Shown piece by piece: positions 35,578 through 42,893 of a stretch of 64,000 bases of DNA. The notes below the pieces were generated by a model that saw only the letters and a list, made by a program, of their open reading frames with translations, was not told where the DNA came from and did not search any database. Location of the stretch: assembly GCF_002795845.1 (NCBI RefSeq), contig NZ_CP011797.1:2642001-2706000 (forward strand), in the 5' to 3' direction. Positions within the stretch are counted from its first letter, which is position 1, and every line of letters begins with the position of its first letter. The DNA is from Reinekea forsetii (GTDB lineage Bacteria; Pseudomonadota; Gammaproteobacteria; Pseudomonadales; Natronospirillaceae). The position numbers and the translations under genes were made by a program.

Positions 35578-36357
35578 ATGAAACTGCACCAACCTAAGCC
35601 GATCAATTTCTATCCCGTGGAATACATCCAAGGCTCCCTACCGATGGGCGGTTTTGTCGATAACACGCCGATCTATGCGGTCGTCCCAAGTCCAGAACTT
35701 ATAGCGCCAGCGCAATGGCTCAACAACACCAGTCGCCATACCATCACCTTGGCCGATAAGCTTGCTTTCACGATCGAAAACGTCCTATCCGATGCCGAGG
35801 CTGACGCCATTATTGCCTTGACAGAACAGTTGGGTTATCGCGATGAGGCCCCTGGCATTCAAACCCCGCCAGGTATGCGCATGAACAAGTCCGTGCATTG
35901 GTTGGCCGATGAGACTTTTTTGGCCACCCTCTTTGAGCGCCTGCGACCCCATCTGCCGCCGGCCTTAGACGGCGACACCTTGGCAGACAGGCTCAGTCAA
36001 CGGATCAACATGTACAAATACGACCAAAACGACGTCTTTAATCGCCATATAGACGGTGACTGGCCGGGCTATGGCTTAAGCGCCGACCAACAGTCCATGG
36101 TGCAGTGGACGGGTATGTGCTCCAAACTGACCATGTTGCTGTACCTCCACGGGCCAGAAGATGGCGTTCAGGGTGGCCAGACCCACCTCTACCAAAATGA
36201 TGGCAAACGGTTGTCGATCACCCCTAAAAAAGGTCGCGCTTTATTTTTTCGACACGGGCATGGCTCTAATTCGGTTTTGCATGAGGGCGCCAAGGTCTTG
36301 GGTAGCACCAGCAAATATGTCGCCCGGGTTAACATCCTCTACAACAGTCGATATTAA
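35578..36357 (+). CDS. 2-oxoglutarate/Fe(II)-dependent oxygenase, prolyl 4-hydroxylase-like
   Basis: This 259-residue protein has a double-stranded beta-helix. The iron triad is H157 and D159 in NRHIDGDWPG and H235 in SVLHEG. The 2-oxoglutarate Arg follows in KYVARVNILY. The N-terminal half (FTIENVLSDAEADAIIALTEQLGY) matches the 2OG-FeII_Oxy start of prolyl hydroxylase-like proteins. It is a single gene, convergent with the HxlR regulator, and 25 bases separate their stops. Substrate not deducible; both proteins and small molecules are known for this fold. Confidence 0.83.
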   Translation: MKLHQPKPINFYPVEYIQGSLPMGGFVDNTPIYAVVPSPELIAPAQWLNNTSRHTITLADKLAFTIENVLSDAEADAIIALTEQLGYRDEAPGIQTPPGMRMNKSVHWLADETFLATLFERLRPHLPPALDGDTLADRLSQRINMYKYDQNDVFNRHIDGDWPGYGLSADQQSMVQWTGMCSKLTMLLYLHGPEDGVQGGQTHLYQNDGKRLSITPKKGRALFFRHGHGSNSVLHEGAKVLGSTSKYVARVNILYNSRY

Positions 36358-36381
36358 CTTGCACCCTAGTAGCCGACGGCG

Positions 36382-36738
36382 TCAGTCTTGCACGGTCTCA
36401 AGGGCATAAACTTCGTGGCCGTGATCTAAGCTCCACTGCTTTAAGCAGTGCATAACCGGCTTCAAGGTTCGGCCCAGATCGGTCAAGCTGTAGCACACGG
36501 CGAAGGGTTTCAGGCTGAGGACTTCACGAACTACCAGACCGGCCTGTTCCAGTTCACGCAGCTGCTTGGTTAGAATGCGTTGCGTGACGCCCGGCATTTG
36601 CCGCTGCAACTCATTGAAGCGATAACACTTATCGAACAATAGGGTCAGAACGATACCCTTCCATTTGCCACGTATAATTTCGAGCGTATTTTCCACCATA
36701 CAACCGAGATTACAGTCATAATCCTTGTGTTTCTTCAT
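36382..36738 (-). CDS. HxlR-family transcriptional regulator
   Basis: This 118-residue winged-helix regulator of the HxlR type contains GKWKGIVLTLLFDKCYRFNELQRQMPGVTQRILTKQLRELEQAGLV. Cys9 and Cys13 precede the HTH, and one of them sits at the family-conserved Cys position. In relatives such as YodB and HypR an N-terminal Cys senses quinones, aldehydes or hypochlorite. It is divergent from a gene set that starts with a peptide gene and a GloA-like protein, which are its likely targets. The shared gap is long and A+T rich. The inducing signal is unknown. Confidence 0.88.
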   Translation of the reverse strand: MKKHKDYDCNLGCMVENTLEIIRGKWKGIVLTLLFDKCYRFNELQRQMPGVTQRILTKQLRELEQAGLVVREVLSLKPFAVCYSLTDLGRTLKPVMHCLKQWSLDHGHEVYALETVQD

Positions 36739-37099
36739 CGGAAATCCCTACCCTTAGGTTGCTCAAAATTTTTTTGAATAGAATTATTCCTGTCTTCGCC
36801 AGCATCAATAAATCATTTTGAATTACTAAACCAGCCGAATACTAAACTATTTTACATCAACCTCCCTCGTCATCAACCGCCTCACCCATCAAAATATATA
36901 TAAACCGATTTATTTTAAGTCTAAAAATTACCTATCAAAAAAAACCATAATAAACCAAGAACAAAAAATCTTCTAAAGGGCACCTAAATGTAACCTCATA
37001 TCAATTTTGTGCCTAATTTACATCCACAGACGCCACCCTATAATTAAAAACAAGCAGGCAGTTAATTGCACAAGACTTATCAATCAAGAGGAACGCCCT
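36739..37099. other. A+T-rich divergent regulatory region
   Basis: This 361-base gap lies between the HxlR regulator and the small peptide gene. It is much richer in A and T than the flanking genes. It holds a near-consensus promoter (37017-37044) and a loose inverted pair ATGTAA (36988-36993) / TTACAT (37018-37023), the second copy overlapping the -35 element. HxlR binding sites are expected here; none was defined with confidence. Confidence 0.5.
37017..37044 (+). promoter_or_regulatory. Near-consensus sigma70 promoter
   Basis: TTTACA (37017-37022) and a perfect TATAAT (37039-37044) are separated by 16 bases. It reads toward the 37100 peptide gene and the GloA-like gene behind it. Transcription should start near 37051. 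Confidence 0.6.
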
Positions 37100-37261
37100 A
37101 TGACAATTATTAGCTTGTACTTGTATCGACCGGCTAATAGTCCACTTTATTTTGACAACCAAGAACCACCCCCTACCCCACCATGGCGAATAGGACGGCT
37201 AACAACCTTAGGCTCTACAACGAAAATCGCCAACACAGATCAAACTAAACTGGGTAACTAA
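37100..37261 (+). CDS. Putative 53-residue peptide
   Basis: This small open frame begins at an ATG preceded by GAGGAA at a good distance and lies about 50 bases downstream of a near-consensus promoter. The peptide starts MTIISLYLYRPANSPLYFDN, has a Pro-rich middle (PPPTPPW) and a polar Thr/Asn-rich end. It has no signal peptide and matches no family I know. The frame could begin upstream at 37007, but that start overlaps the promoter. It may be a leader peptide, a small regulator or a precursor peptide for the downstream enzymes, or chance. The position argues for translation, the composition does not prove it. Confidence 0.4.
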   Translation: MTIISLYLYRPANSPLYFDNQEPPPTPPWRIGRLTTLGSTTKIANTDQTKLGN

Positions 37262-37345
37262 ATACCGCCACTAGCACCACCCATCAACCATTAAATTTTT
37301 GTGTCATTTGCGCCCCGTAAACGACACTAGGATAGGGAATTTAAC

Positions 37346-37762
37346 ATGACACTTTTGCATACTATGTTACGGGTTCGGGATTTAACGAAAACACTGACAT
37401 TTTTTCAGGCGCTCGGTATCACGCAAGTGCGGCGAATCGACGAAGCCAATGGTCGATTTACGTTGGTCTATCTAACCGACAAGGCGGGCACCTTCGAGAT
37501 CGAACTCACGCACAACTGGGATCAAGATAAGGACTATCTCAATGGTGACAATTTTGGCCATATCGCTGTCGGCGTCGACAACATCTATGAAAGCTGCGAA
37601 ACATTAATGGCTCTGGGTGCCACCCTGGCGCGACCGCCACGAGATGGGCGCATGGCCTTTATTAAAAGCCCCGATAACATTTCGATTGAACTGTTACAAC
37701 AAGGGCCTATAACCGCACCAGGCAAACCCTGGAACGAAATGCCAAACATCGGCACCTGGTGA
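37346..37762 (+). CDS. Lactoylglutathione lyase (GloA)-like VOC protein
   Basis: This 138-residue protein is close in layout to glyoxalase I, which converts the methylglyoxal-glutathione adduct to lactoylglutathione. The start TLLHTMLRVRDLTKTLTFFQALG, the central FEIELTHNWDQDKDY, FGHIAVGVDN and the last ligand segment ISIELLQQ contain the expected His-Glu-His-Glu metal set. An AGGGAA site precedes the ATG. It is the first recognisable enzyme gene of the HxlR-linked set, 22 bases before a HAD gene. A glyoxalase role is likely from sequence; whether it acts on methylglyoxal or another aldehyde in this cluster is open. Confidence 0.82.
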   Translation: MTLLHTMLRVRDLTKTLTFFQALGITQVRRIDEANGRFTLVYLTDKAGTFEIELTHNWDQDKDYLNGDNFGHIAVGVDNIYESCETLMALGATLARPPRDGRMAFIKSPDNISIELLQQGPITAPGKPWNEMPNIGTW

Positions 37763-37784
37763 GCTATCTTCTGGAGAGACAGTA

Positions 37785-38600
37785 ATGAATAAGAATGTAA
37801 AGATGATCGTAATGGATCTCGACGACACCCTGCTAAACGACGACCTGGTGATCAGTGACTATACCAAACAAGTGATCAGTAATGCCCAGCGTTCCGGCAT
37901 CAAAATAGTGATCGCATCGGGTCGGCCAACGCCGGCCATTTTACCCTATGCCCAGGAACTTAGGCTGGCGGACTACAACGGCTATGTTATTTCCTACAAT
38001 GGCGCGATCGCCCATCGCTGCGATACCAATGAAGAAATATTTCGTTGCACCCTTACCTGGGACAATATTGATCTGCTCACGTCGGTCTATAAGGAAAAAT
38101 CCGCCTTTATCCACACCTATATCGACGATCGAGTGGTTACCCCCGAACACAACCCCCACACTGATTTCGAGGGCCAATTAACGGGCATGCCGGTGGTCAA
38201 GGTGGACGATTTCCGCGCACAGATACAACAAGAAGTAGTCAAGATTCTGTTGTTAGAAGAACCAACACGGTTGAAGCAAATTGAGGTTGAGCTGCGGCCT
38301 TTAATCGGCGACACCATGAGCATGAATATCTCTAAGCCGTTCTTCCTTGAGTTCACCAACAAGCGGGTCGACAAGAGTAAGACAATCGATTTCCTTTGTG
38401 GGTTGGAGAACATTAATAAGCAGGATGTCATGGCGATAGGCGACAGCTACAACGACATCACCATGATTCGGGACTGCGGTTTGGGCGTGGCGATGCTCAA
38501 TGGCCCGATGGATGTCAAAAAATATGCCGCACACATTACCCATTGCAACAACACAGACGGCGTAGCCACCGCCATCAATCGCTTTGCGCTAGCGGTCTAG
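37785..38600 (+). CDS. Cof-type HAD-IIB phosphatase
   Basis: This 271-residue HAD-superfamily hydrolase has motif I MDLDDTLLND (nucleophile and acid Asp), motif II IASGRPTPAI, a C2 cap in the middle (about residues 85-190) and motif IV AIGDSYNDITMI. The SKTIDFLCGLENINKQDVMAIGDS passage is typical of Cof-type sugar-phosphate phosphatases such as YidA. It follows the GloA-like gene by 22 bases and precedes the cupin by 24, so all three should share a transcript. The substrate is probably a phosphorylated sugar or similar small molecule. Confidence 0.87.
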   Translation: MNKNVKMIVMDLDDTLLNDDLVISDYTKQVISNAQRSGIKIVIASGRPTPAILPYAQELRLADYNGYVISYNGAIAHRCDTNEEIFRCTLTWDNIDLLTSVYKEKSAFIHTYIDDRVVTPEHNPHTDFEGQLTGMPVVKVDDFRAQIQQEVVKILLLEEPTRLKQIEVELRPLIGDTMSMNISKPFFLEFTNKRVDKSKTIDFLCGLENINKQDVMAIGDSYNDITMIRDCGLGVAMLNGPMDVKKYAAHITHCNNTDGVATAINRFALAV

Positions 38601-38624
38601 TCGCTATTCCCAGGGAGCCACACA

Positions 38625-38969
38625 ATGATTAAACGCACCAATGATTTTAACATCAATATCCGCACTAACCTGAAGGCCGGTGTCGGCGACATCCATATAA
38701 CCGAATTTATTGATAGAGAAGAGATGATCAATTGTCGACTCCTGTGCGAACAGGTTGTGCCCGTTGGCGGTAGTATCGGTCAGCATATCCACAAGTACGA
38801 AACCGAATTCTATTTGATCCGCAAGGGCTTGGGCAAGGTTATCGAGCAGGACGGCAGCCATGAGGTGGGCCCGGGCGATGTGGTGATAACGGGCCACGGT
38901 GAAATGCACAGCATTGAAAATATTGGCGCGGAAGATTTAGTCATGACCGCCATTATCGTTACCCATTAG
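38625..38969 (+). CDS. Single-domain cupin
   Basis: This 114-residue protein has a cupin barrel. Motif 1 is GGSIGQHIHKYETEFYLIRKG (two His, one Glu) and motif 2 is PGDVVITGHGEMHSIEN (last His), giving a full 3-His/1-Glu metal site. Members act as isomerases, dioxygenases or sugar-binding proteins. It lies within the HxlR-linked set between the HAD and the acetyltransferase genes. The neighbours suggest sugar or small aldehyde chemistry, but no reaction can be named. Confidence 0.84.
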   Translation: MIKRTNDFNINIRTNLKAGVGDIHITEFIDREEMINCRLLCEQVVPVGGSIGQHIHKYETEFYLIRKGLGKVIEQDGSHEVGPGDVVITGHGEMHSIENIGAEDLVMTAIIVTH

Positions 38970-39062
38970 AGCGCAGCGGCGGGTCCCATCCTTAGGGGCC
39001 GTTTGGACTCGCCTTCGCCAGACCTTTTCGCTAGCAAGCAAAAAATAACCAGGACAAATCCC

Positions 39063-39656
39063 ATGACGGCAAATCCCCTCACCTACGCAACCGAAAAACA
39101 AAAGATGCTCGCCAATCAGTTTTATAAACATCTCGATGCCGAACTCACTCAAGAACGCGATCGGGCCGCGGAACTAACCTATGATTTTAATCAGACTCGC
39201 GCTATTGAAAACGACCATCGTCGTGAAATACTCACACAATTGCTCGGCGCCCAGGGTGAGAACTGTGAAATAAAGCCGCCCTTCCGCTGCGATTACGGTT
39301 ACAACATCGAACTGGGTCACAGGGTTTTTGTGAATTACGGCTGCATCATTTTAGACTGCAACCGAGTAGTTATTGGCGATGATACGCTGCTCGCGCCGGG
39401 TGTGCAGATCTCCGCCGCCTACCATCCCACCGACTATGAGCCTAGACGGGAAAAGCTGGAGTCGGCCGCGCCAGTCTTTATTGGTAAAAATGTCTGGATC
39501 GGGGCCGGTGCCATCATCTGCCCGGGGGTCAGCATTGGCGATAACACCACCATTGGTGCCGGCAGCGTGGTCACCAAAGATATTCCCGCTAAGGTCTTAG
39601 CGGTTGGCAACCCATGCCGGGTGATCCGCCAACTGGCATCCGAACCACCCCGGTAA
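39063..39656 (+). CDS. Maltose/galactoside O-acetyltransferase-like enzyme
   Basis: This 197-residue acetyl-CoA-dependent O-acetyltransferase of the Maa/LacA/NodL group has the N-terminal Mac domain (EKQKMLANQFYKHLDAELTQERDRAAEL) followed by left-handed beta-helix hexapeptide repeats (INYG-type to IPAKVLAVGNPCRVIR). The catalytic His is in QISAAYHP. The family usually acetylates a sugar hydroxyl for export or detoxification. The frame is open from 39003, but the ATG at 39063 gives the family N-terminus. It belongs to the gene set behind the HxlR-divergent promoter. Confidence 0.87.
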   Translation: MTANPLTYATEKQKMLANQFYKHLDAELTQERDRAAELTYDFNQTRAIENDHRREILTQLLGAQGENCEIKPPFRCDYGYNIELGHRVFVNYGCIILDCNRVVIGDDTLLAPGVQISAAYHPTDYEPRREKLESAAPVFIGKNVWIGAGAIICPGVSIGDNTTIGAGSVVTKDIPAKVLAVGNPCRVIRQLASEPPR

Positions 39657-39686
39657 ATTCGTCAACAAACTAATAGGCCAAGCACC

Positions 39687-40496
39687 GTGACACATTTTAG
39701 CGAACTGAGCGAATATAAAGAAATCAAGCAAACCACCATCACCCGGAACGGGCCCAATAACAGCCAAACCGAAGTGACGCGAGAAGTCACCGAACGGCGG
39801 GTCGAACGCACCGACAGAACCGGCTCTGGCGCCAAGGCGCTGCTCCAAACAAATGAACAACCCGGCCATGCCTTTATTCGCGGCGTAAGCCATATCAATA
39901 TAGGGGTCACCGATCTGCCCCTGGCGATTGATTATTACCAGCGGCTGTTCAATGTTACCCCGGTGCGAATATTTGAGCAGTTCCGTAACATCGGTTTTGC
40001 CCAAGCCGCGGGGTTTTTGGATCAGCCAGAACAGGTGTCGGTGAGCATCGCCTTTGTGGAGATTCCTGGTACCGGGCTAACCTTGGAGTTGATGCAATAT
40101 CACAACCCGCCGGCGCAAAAAGTTGTCCGCGCCTATAAGGTCAATGCCGTTGGCGGTGTGCGCCATATAGCGCTCAAGGTGGTCGATATCGATCTGGCCT
40201 TCGCGCATGTAAAGAGCCTACCGGAAAACCAGCTAATTAATGCCTCACCGGAATACAAACCGTTCAAGATTGATCCGATTCAGGCCAGTGAATTCCGCCT
40301 ATACGATCCAGATTTGGAGGCCGACAAGGCCGAGAAAGACCAGGTTTGCCGGATTGTCGGCAACATCCGTTACTTCTATTTTATCGACCCCCATGGCGTG
40401 CAATGGGAATTTGAACAGGGCCACGCCGGCATAGGAACAGACACAGGTCCAGAACCAGAACCAGAACCAGACATAGACGCACAGAACGGCGAATAG
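39687..40496 (+). CDS. VOC-fold protein with charged N-terminal extension and Pro-Glu tail
   Basis: In this 269-residue protein the first 60 residues are polar and highly charged (EVTREVTERRVERTDR). Next comes a VOC domain (about 65-250) starting GVSHINIGVTDLPLAIDYYQRLFNV, with the second half around GGVRHIALKVVDIDLAFAHV and the last ligand region FIDPHGVQWEFEQ. The C-terminus ends in a PEPEPEP repeat and an acidic tail. The extension and tail are unusual for single VOC proteins. It sits 30 bases after the acetyltransferase gene. The reaction is unknown; dioxygenase or lyase activity is possible. Confidence 0.78.
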   Translation: MTHFSELSEYKEIKQTTITRNGPNNSQTEVTREVTERRVERTDRTGSGAKALLQTNEQPGHAFIRGVSHINIGVTDLPLAIDYYQRLFNVTPVRIFEQFRNIGFAQAAGFLDQPEQVSVSIAFVEIPGTGLTLELMQYHNPPAQKVVRAYKVNAVGGVRHIALKVVDIDLAFAHVKSLPENQLINASPEYKPFKIDPIQASEFRLYDPDLEADKAEKDQVCRIVGNIRYFYFIDPHGVQWEFEQGHAGIGTDTGPEPEPEPDIDAQNGE

Positions 40497-40700
40497 TGTC
40501 ACCAGGGCTCAAACTGAACTCAGAGCATGACCGCAGGCGGTTTAAGGCGATTGAGTCAACCGCCATCAATGCGCTGTAGGGCTCGGGCCTAAAGCCGTGG
40601 TGCCGAAAACGCCCTAAAGTACGAATTTAGCTCCCACTGTGCGAAATTATTCGCCAGCTTTGGCGCCAAAGCAGCGTACACTTGCCGACCCCCTTATTCA

Positions 40701-41939
40701 GTGAGCTCGATTGTGTTGCGAAGTTACCTTAATCTCTCCAAACAATATTGGCCGATGCTCAGTTTCGGTCTTATCGCAGTCTTTTGGGGCAACTTTGGCC
40801 AGTCTTTTTTTCTGAGCTGGTATGGCGCATCGATTCAGCAGCAACTGGGACTGTCGGCCACCGCCTATGGTTCAGCCTATTCCAGTGCCACCCTGGTCAG
40901 CGGCCTATGCATCATGGCCATGGGTGGTCTGATCGACCGCATCCGCCTACAGACCTTTGTGCTCATAGTCGGGGCGGGCCTCTGTGCCGGGGCACTCTTG
41001 ATGTGGCAGGTGTCCAGCCTACCGATGCTGATCGTGGCCTTCTTTATGTTGCGCTTTTTTGGTCAAGGCCTGTTGCCCCATACGTCAGCGACTACCATGG
41101 GGCGCTATTTCGGCCGCAATCGCGGCAAGGCGATGAGCATCGCCAACACCAGTGTCGCACTCGGTGAGATGACCCTACCGGCTCTTACGGTCTGGTTGAT
41201 CGCTCTGCTCGGCTGGCAATCGATCTGGCTGCTGATCGCCGCTACCGTGCCGTTGGTATTCTTGCCACTAACATTCTGGTTGTTGCGCCGCGCGGGTCCG
41301 CCAGAAATTGCCGCGCCAACGGTCGATACCGGTGACACCCCAGCCCGAGTGGACGGGTCGCGCCGCACCCTATTGCGGGACGGTCGCTTTTGGCGCGTAC
41401 TGCCACTGGTATTGGCGCCGCCCTTTATCGTTACCGGTGTCTTCATCCACCAGGGATCGATCTTGGCGCAAAAGCACTGGAGTCCAGCCCTGTTTGCGCT
41501 TGGTTTTGTCCTCTATGGCGCCGCTCACTGGGGCACATCGATCGTCACCGGCGCACTGGTCGATCGCTACAGCGCCACCCGAGTGGTGCGCTTTATGGGG
41601 GTACCCTATATCGTCGGCCTGATCGCCGCCGGCCTGTTTGAAGGCAACGGCCTGGCTTTTGTGCTCATGGCCTCGATGGGCATCGGTATGGGCATGATGG
41701 GCCCGATCGTCGGCTCTATTTGGCCGGAGATATACGGCACTCGTAATCTGGGCAGCATCCGTTCGCTGATCACCTCGGTCGGCGTTCTCAGCACCGCCGC
41801 ATCACCGATCCTGTTGGGCTGGTTAATCGACAGCGGCTATTCAATCAATAATCTATTGTTGAGTCTGGGGGCCTATGCCCTGCTAGCAAGTGTGTTGAGT
41901 CTTTATGCTTATCGACCGGCGGCGGTGAGACCCAACTAA
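40701..41939 (+). CDS. MFS transporter
   Basis: This 412-residue major facilitator has 12 predicted helices and the loop 2-3 motif GGLIDRIRLQT. The first helix is FGLIAVFWGNFGQSFFLSWYG. The start is GTG at 40701. It is separated from the VOC gene by 204 bases, so it may have its own promoter, but its place suggests export or uptake of the compound handled by the HxlR-linked enzymes. It resembles monocarboxylate/oxalate-type MFS members in helix 1-2 wording; the substrate is unknown. Confidence 0.86.
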   Translation: MSSIVLRSYLNLSKQYWPMLSFGLIAVFWGNFGQSFFLSWYGASIQQQLGLSATAYGSAYSSATLVSGLCIMAMGGLIDRIRLQTFVLIVGAGLCAGALLMWQVSSLPMLIVAFFMLRFFGQGLLPHTSATTMGRYFGRNRGKAMSIANTSVALGEMTLPALTVWLIALLGWQSIWLLIAATVPLVFLPLTFWLLRRAGPPEIAAPTVDTGDTPARVDGSRRTLLRDGRFWRVLPLVLAPPFIVTGVFIHQGSILAQKHWSPALFALGFVLYGAAHWGTSIVTGALVDRYSATRVVRFMGVPYIVGLIAAGLFEGNGLAFVLMASMGIGMGMMGPIVGSIWPEIYGTRNLGSIRSLITSVGVLSTAASPILLGWLIDSGYSINNLLLSLGAYALLASVLSLYAYRPAAVRPN

Positions 41940-42000
41940 TAGAATAGATCGCCAGATAAATCCATCACTGGCTATTTCAATGCCAGCTAGGTACTTTTTT

Positions 42001-42034
42001 GGGTCTGTCTTGGCTTTGGGTCTGTCTTGGCTTT
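42001..42034. repeat. 17-bp tandem duplication upstream of the GntR-type gene
   Basis: Two perfect adjacent copies of GGGTCTGTCTTGGCTTT lie 78 bases upstream of the GntR-type gene. It is probably a recent slippage duplication and lies just upstream of the predicted promoter. Confidence 0.9.
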
Positions 42035-42072
42035 GCATCAGCGCTGCTTGCAATGGCTTCTTATAAATCGTA

Positions 42073-42093
42073 CTCTGTCGACAGTTGACAGAG
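42073..42093. promoter_or_regulatory. GntR-type operator 1 (autoregulatory)
   Basis: Arms CTCTGTC (42073-42079) and GACAGAG (42087-42093) flank a seven-base centre GACAGTT. The site ends 18 bases before the regulator ATG. It overlaps the -10 region of a probable promoter (TTGCAA 42048-42053, 17 bases, TACTCT 42071-42076). A matching copy lies at 42844-42864. Confidence 0.75.
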
Positions 42094-42111
42094 ATAACAC
42101 TGGTTGAGTAA

Positions 42112-42786
42112 ATGCCTCAGACCCTTTTTGATGAAAAAATCAATGACCTAAGAACCCAGTCGCTGGGTACCATCATTGAGCACAGATTAGAGCATATGAT
42201 TCTCGACGGTGAAATTCAGCCGGGCGAGCGCATTAATGAGAGCAGCCTAGCGCAATCGTTCGGCGTGAGCCGAGCACCGATTAGAGAGGCTTGCCGCAAA
42301 CTGGCGCAGTATGGTCTGGTCGAGAACCGGGTTGGCAAAGGATCCTTTGTTTGCCAGGTCGACCTCAGCGTGGTCATTGAATTGTATGAGATTCGCGGCA
42401 TGTTAGATGCCTATGCGGTTGAACAGGTCTGTTTAAAAGCCGACCAGGCTATGATAGACACCCTGGCCGGTCGTATAGAGGATATGAGGATTCTGGCCAA
42501 GCGAGATACGGCAGCGGAATATCTGCTCGCCAACTTAGCGTTTCATATGCTCATCGTTGAATACGCCTGCAATAAGTCTTTGGTGGATATCTATCGAGGG
42601 GTTTTTAAGAAGCTCACCCTGTTTCGCAACGAGACCTTATCGGTAGCGGACAGGCGACAGATCTCCATGGGTCAGCACGAACAGATTTTTCAGGCCATTT
42701 CGGATCGTGACGCTCAAGAGGCTTCTCGATTGGCTAGAAATCACGTTGAAGAAGCAAAAAATGTATTATTGGAACGTCATAAGTAA
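42112..42786 (+). CDS. GntR/FadR-family (FCD) transcriptional regulator
   Basis: This 224-residue regulator has an N-terminal winged helix (HRLEHMILDGEIQPGERINESSLAQSFGVSRAPIREACRKLAQYGLVENRVGKGSFV) and a C-terminal FCD domain that binds a carboxylate via a metal (HMLIVEY, QHEQIFQAISDRD contain the likely His and Asp ligands). It precedes the MmgE/PrpD-TTT operon on the same strand. The same CTGTCGACAGT-centred site lies before its own gene and before that operon, which points to autorepression and local control. The effector is probably the transported carboxylate. Confidence 0.9.
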   Translation: MPQTLFDEKINDLRTQSLGTIIEHRLEHMILDGEIQPGERINESSLAQSFGVSRAPIREACRKLAQYGLVENRVGKGSFVCQVDLSVVIELYEIRGMLDAYAVEQVCLKADQAMIDTLAGRIEDMRILAKRDTAAEYLLANLAFHMLIVEYACNKSLVDIYRGVFKKLTLFRNETLSVADRRQISMGQHEQIFQAISDRDAQEASRLARNHVEEAKNVLLERHK

Positions 42787-42803
42787 TTAACCCTATTCAA
42801 AAG

Positions 42804-42833
42804 CCGGCAGCATCGAGGTGCCGGTTTTTTTTC
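42804..42833 (+). terminator. Rho-independent terminator after the GntR-type gene
   Basis: A CCGGCA / TGCCGG stem with a nine-base loop is followed by eight T residues. It separates the regulator transcript from the next operon, whose operator begins 11 bases later. Confidence 0.85.
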
Positions 42834-42843
42834 GATCCATTTA

Positions 42844-42864
42844 ATCTGTCGACAGTGGACAGAT
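42844..42864. promoter_or_regulatory. GntR-type operator 2 (MmgE/PrpD-TTT operon)
   Basis: Arms ATCTGTC (42844-42850) and GACAGAT (42858-42864) flank the centre GACAGTG. It differs from operator 1 in only three bases (both outer positions and one centre base). It lies 29 bases upstream of the MmgE/PrpD start codon. Confidence 0.78.
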
Positions 42865-42893
42865 GACAGAATTTACCTAAGAGCATTGCGATT

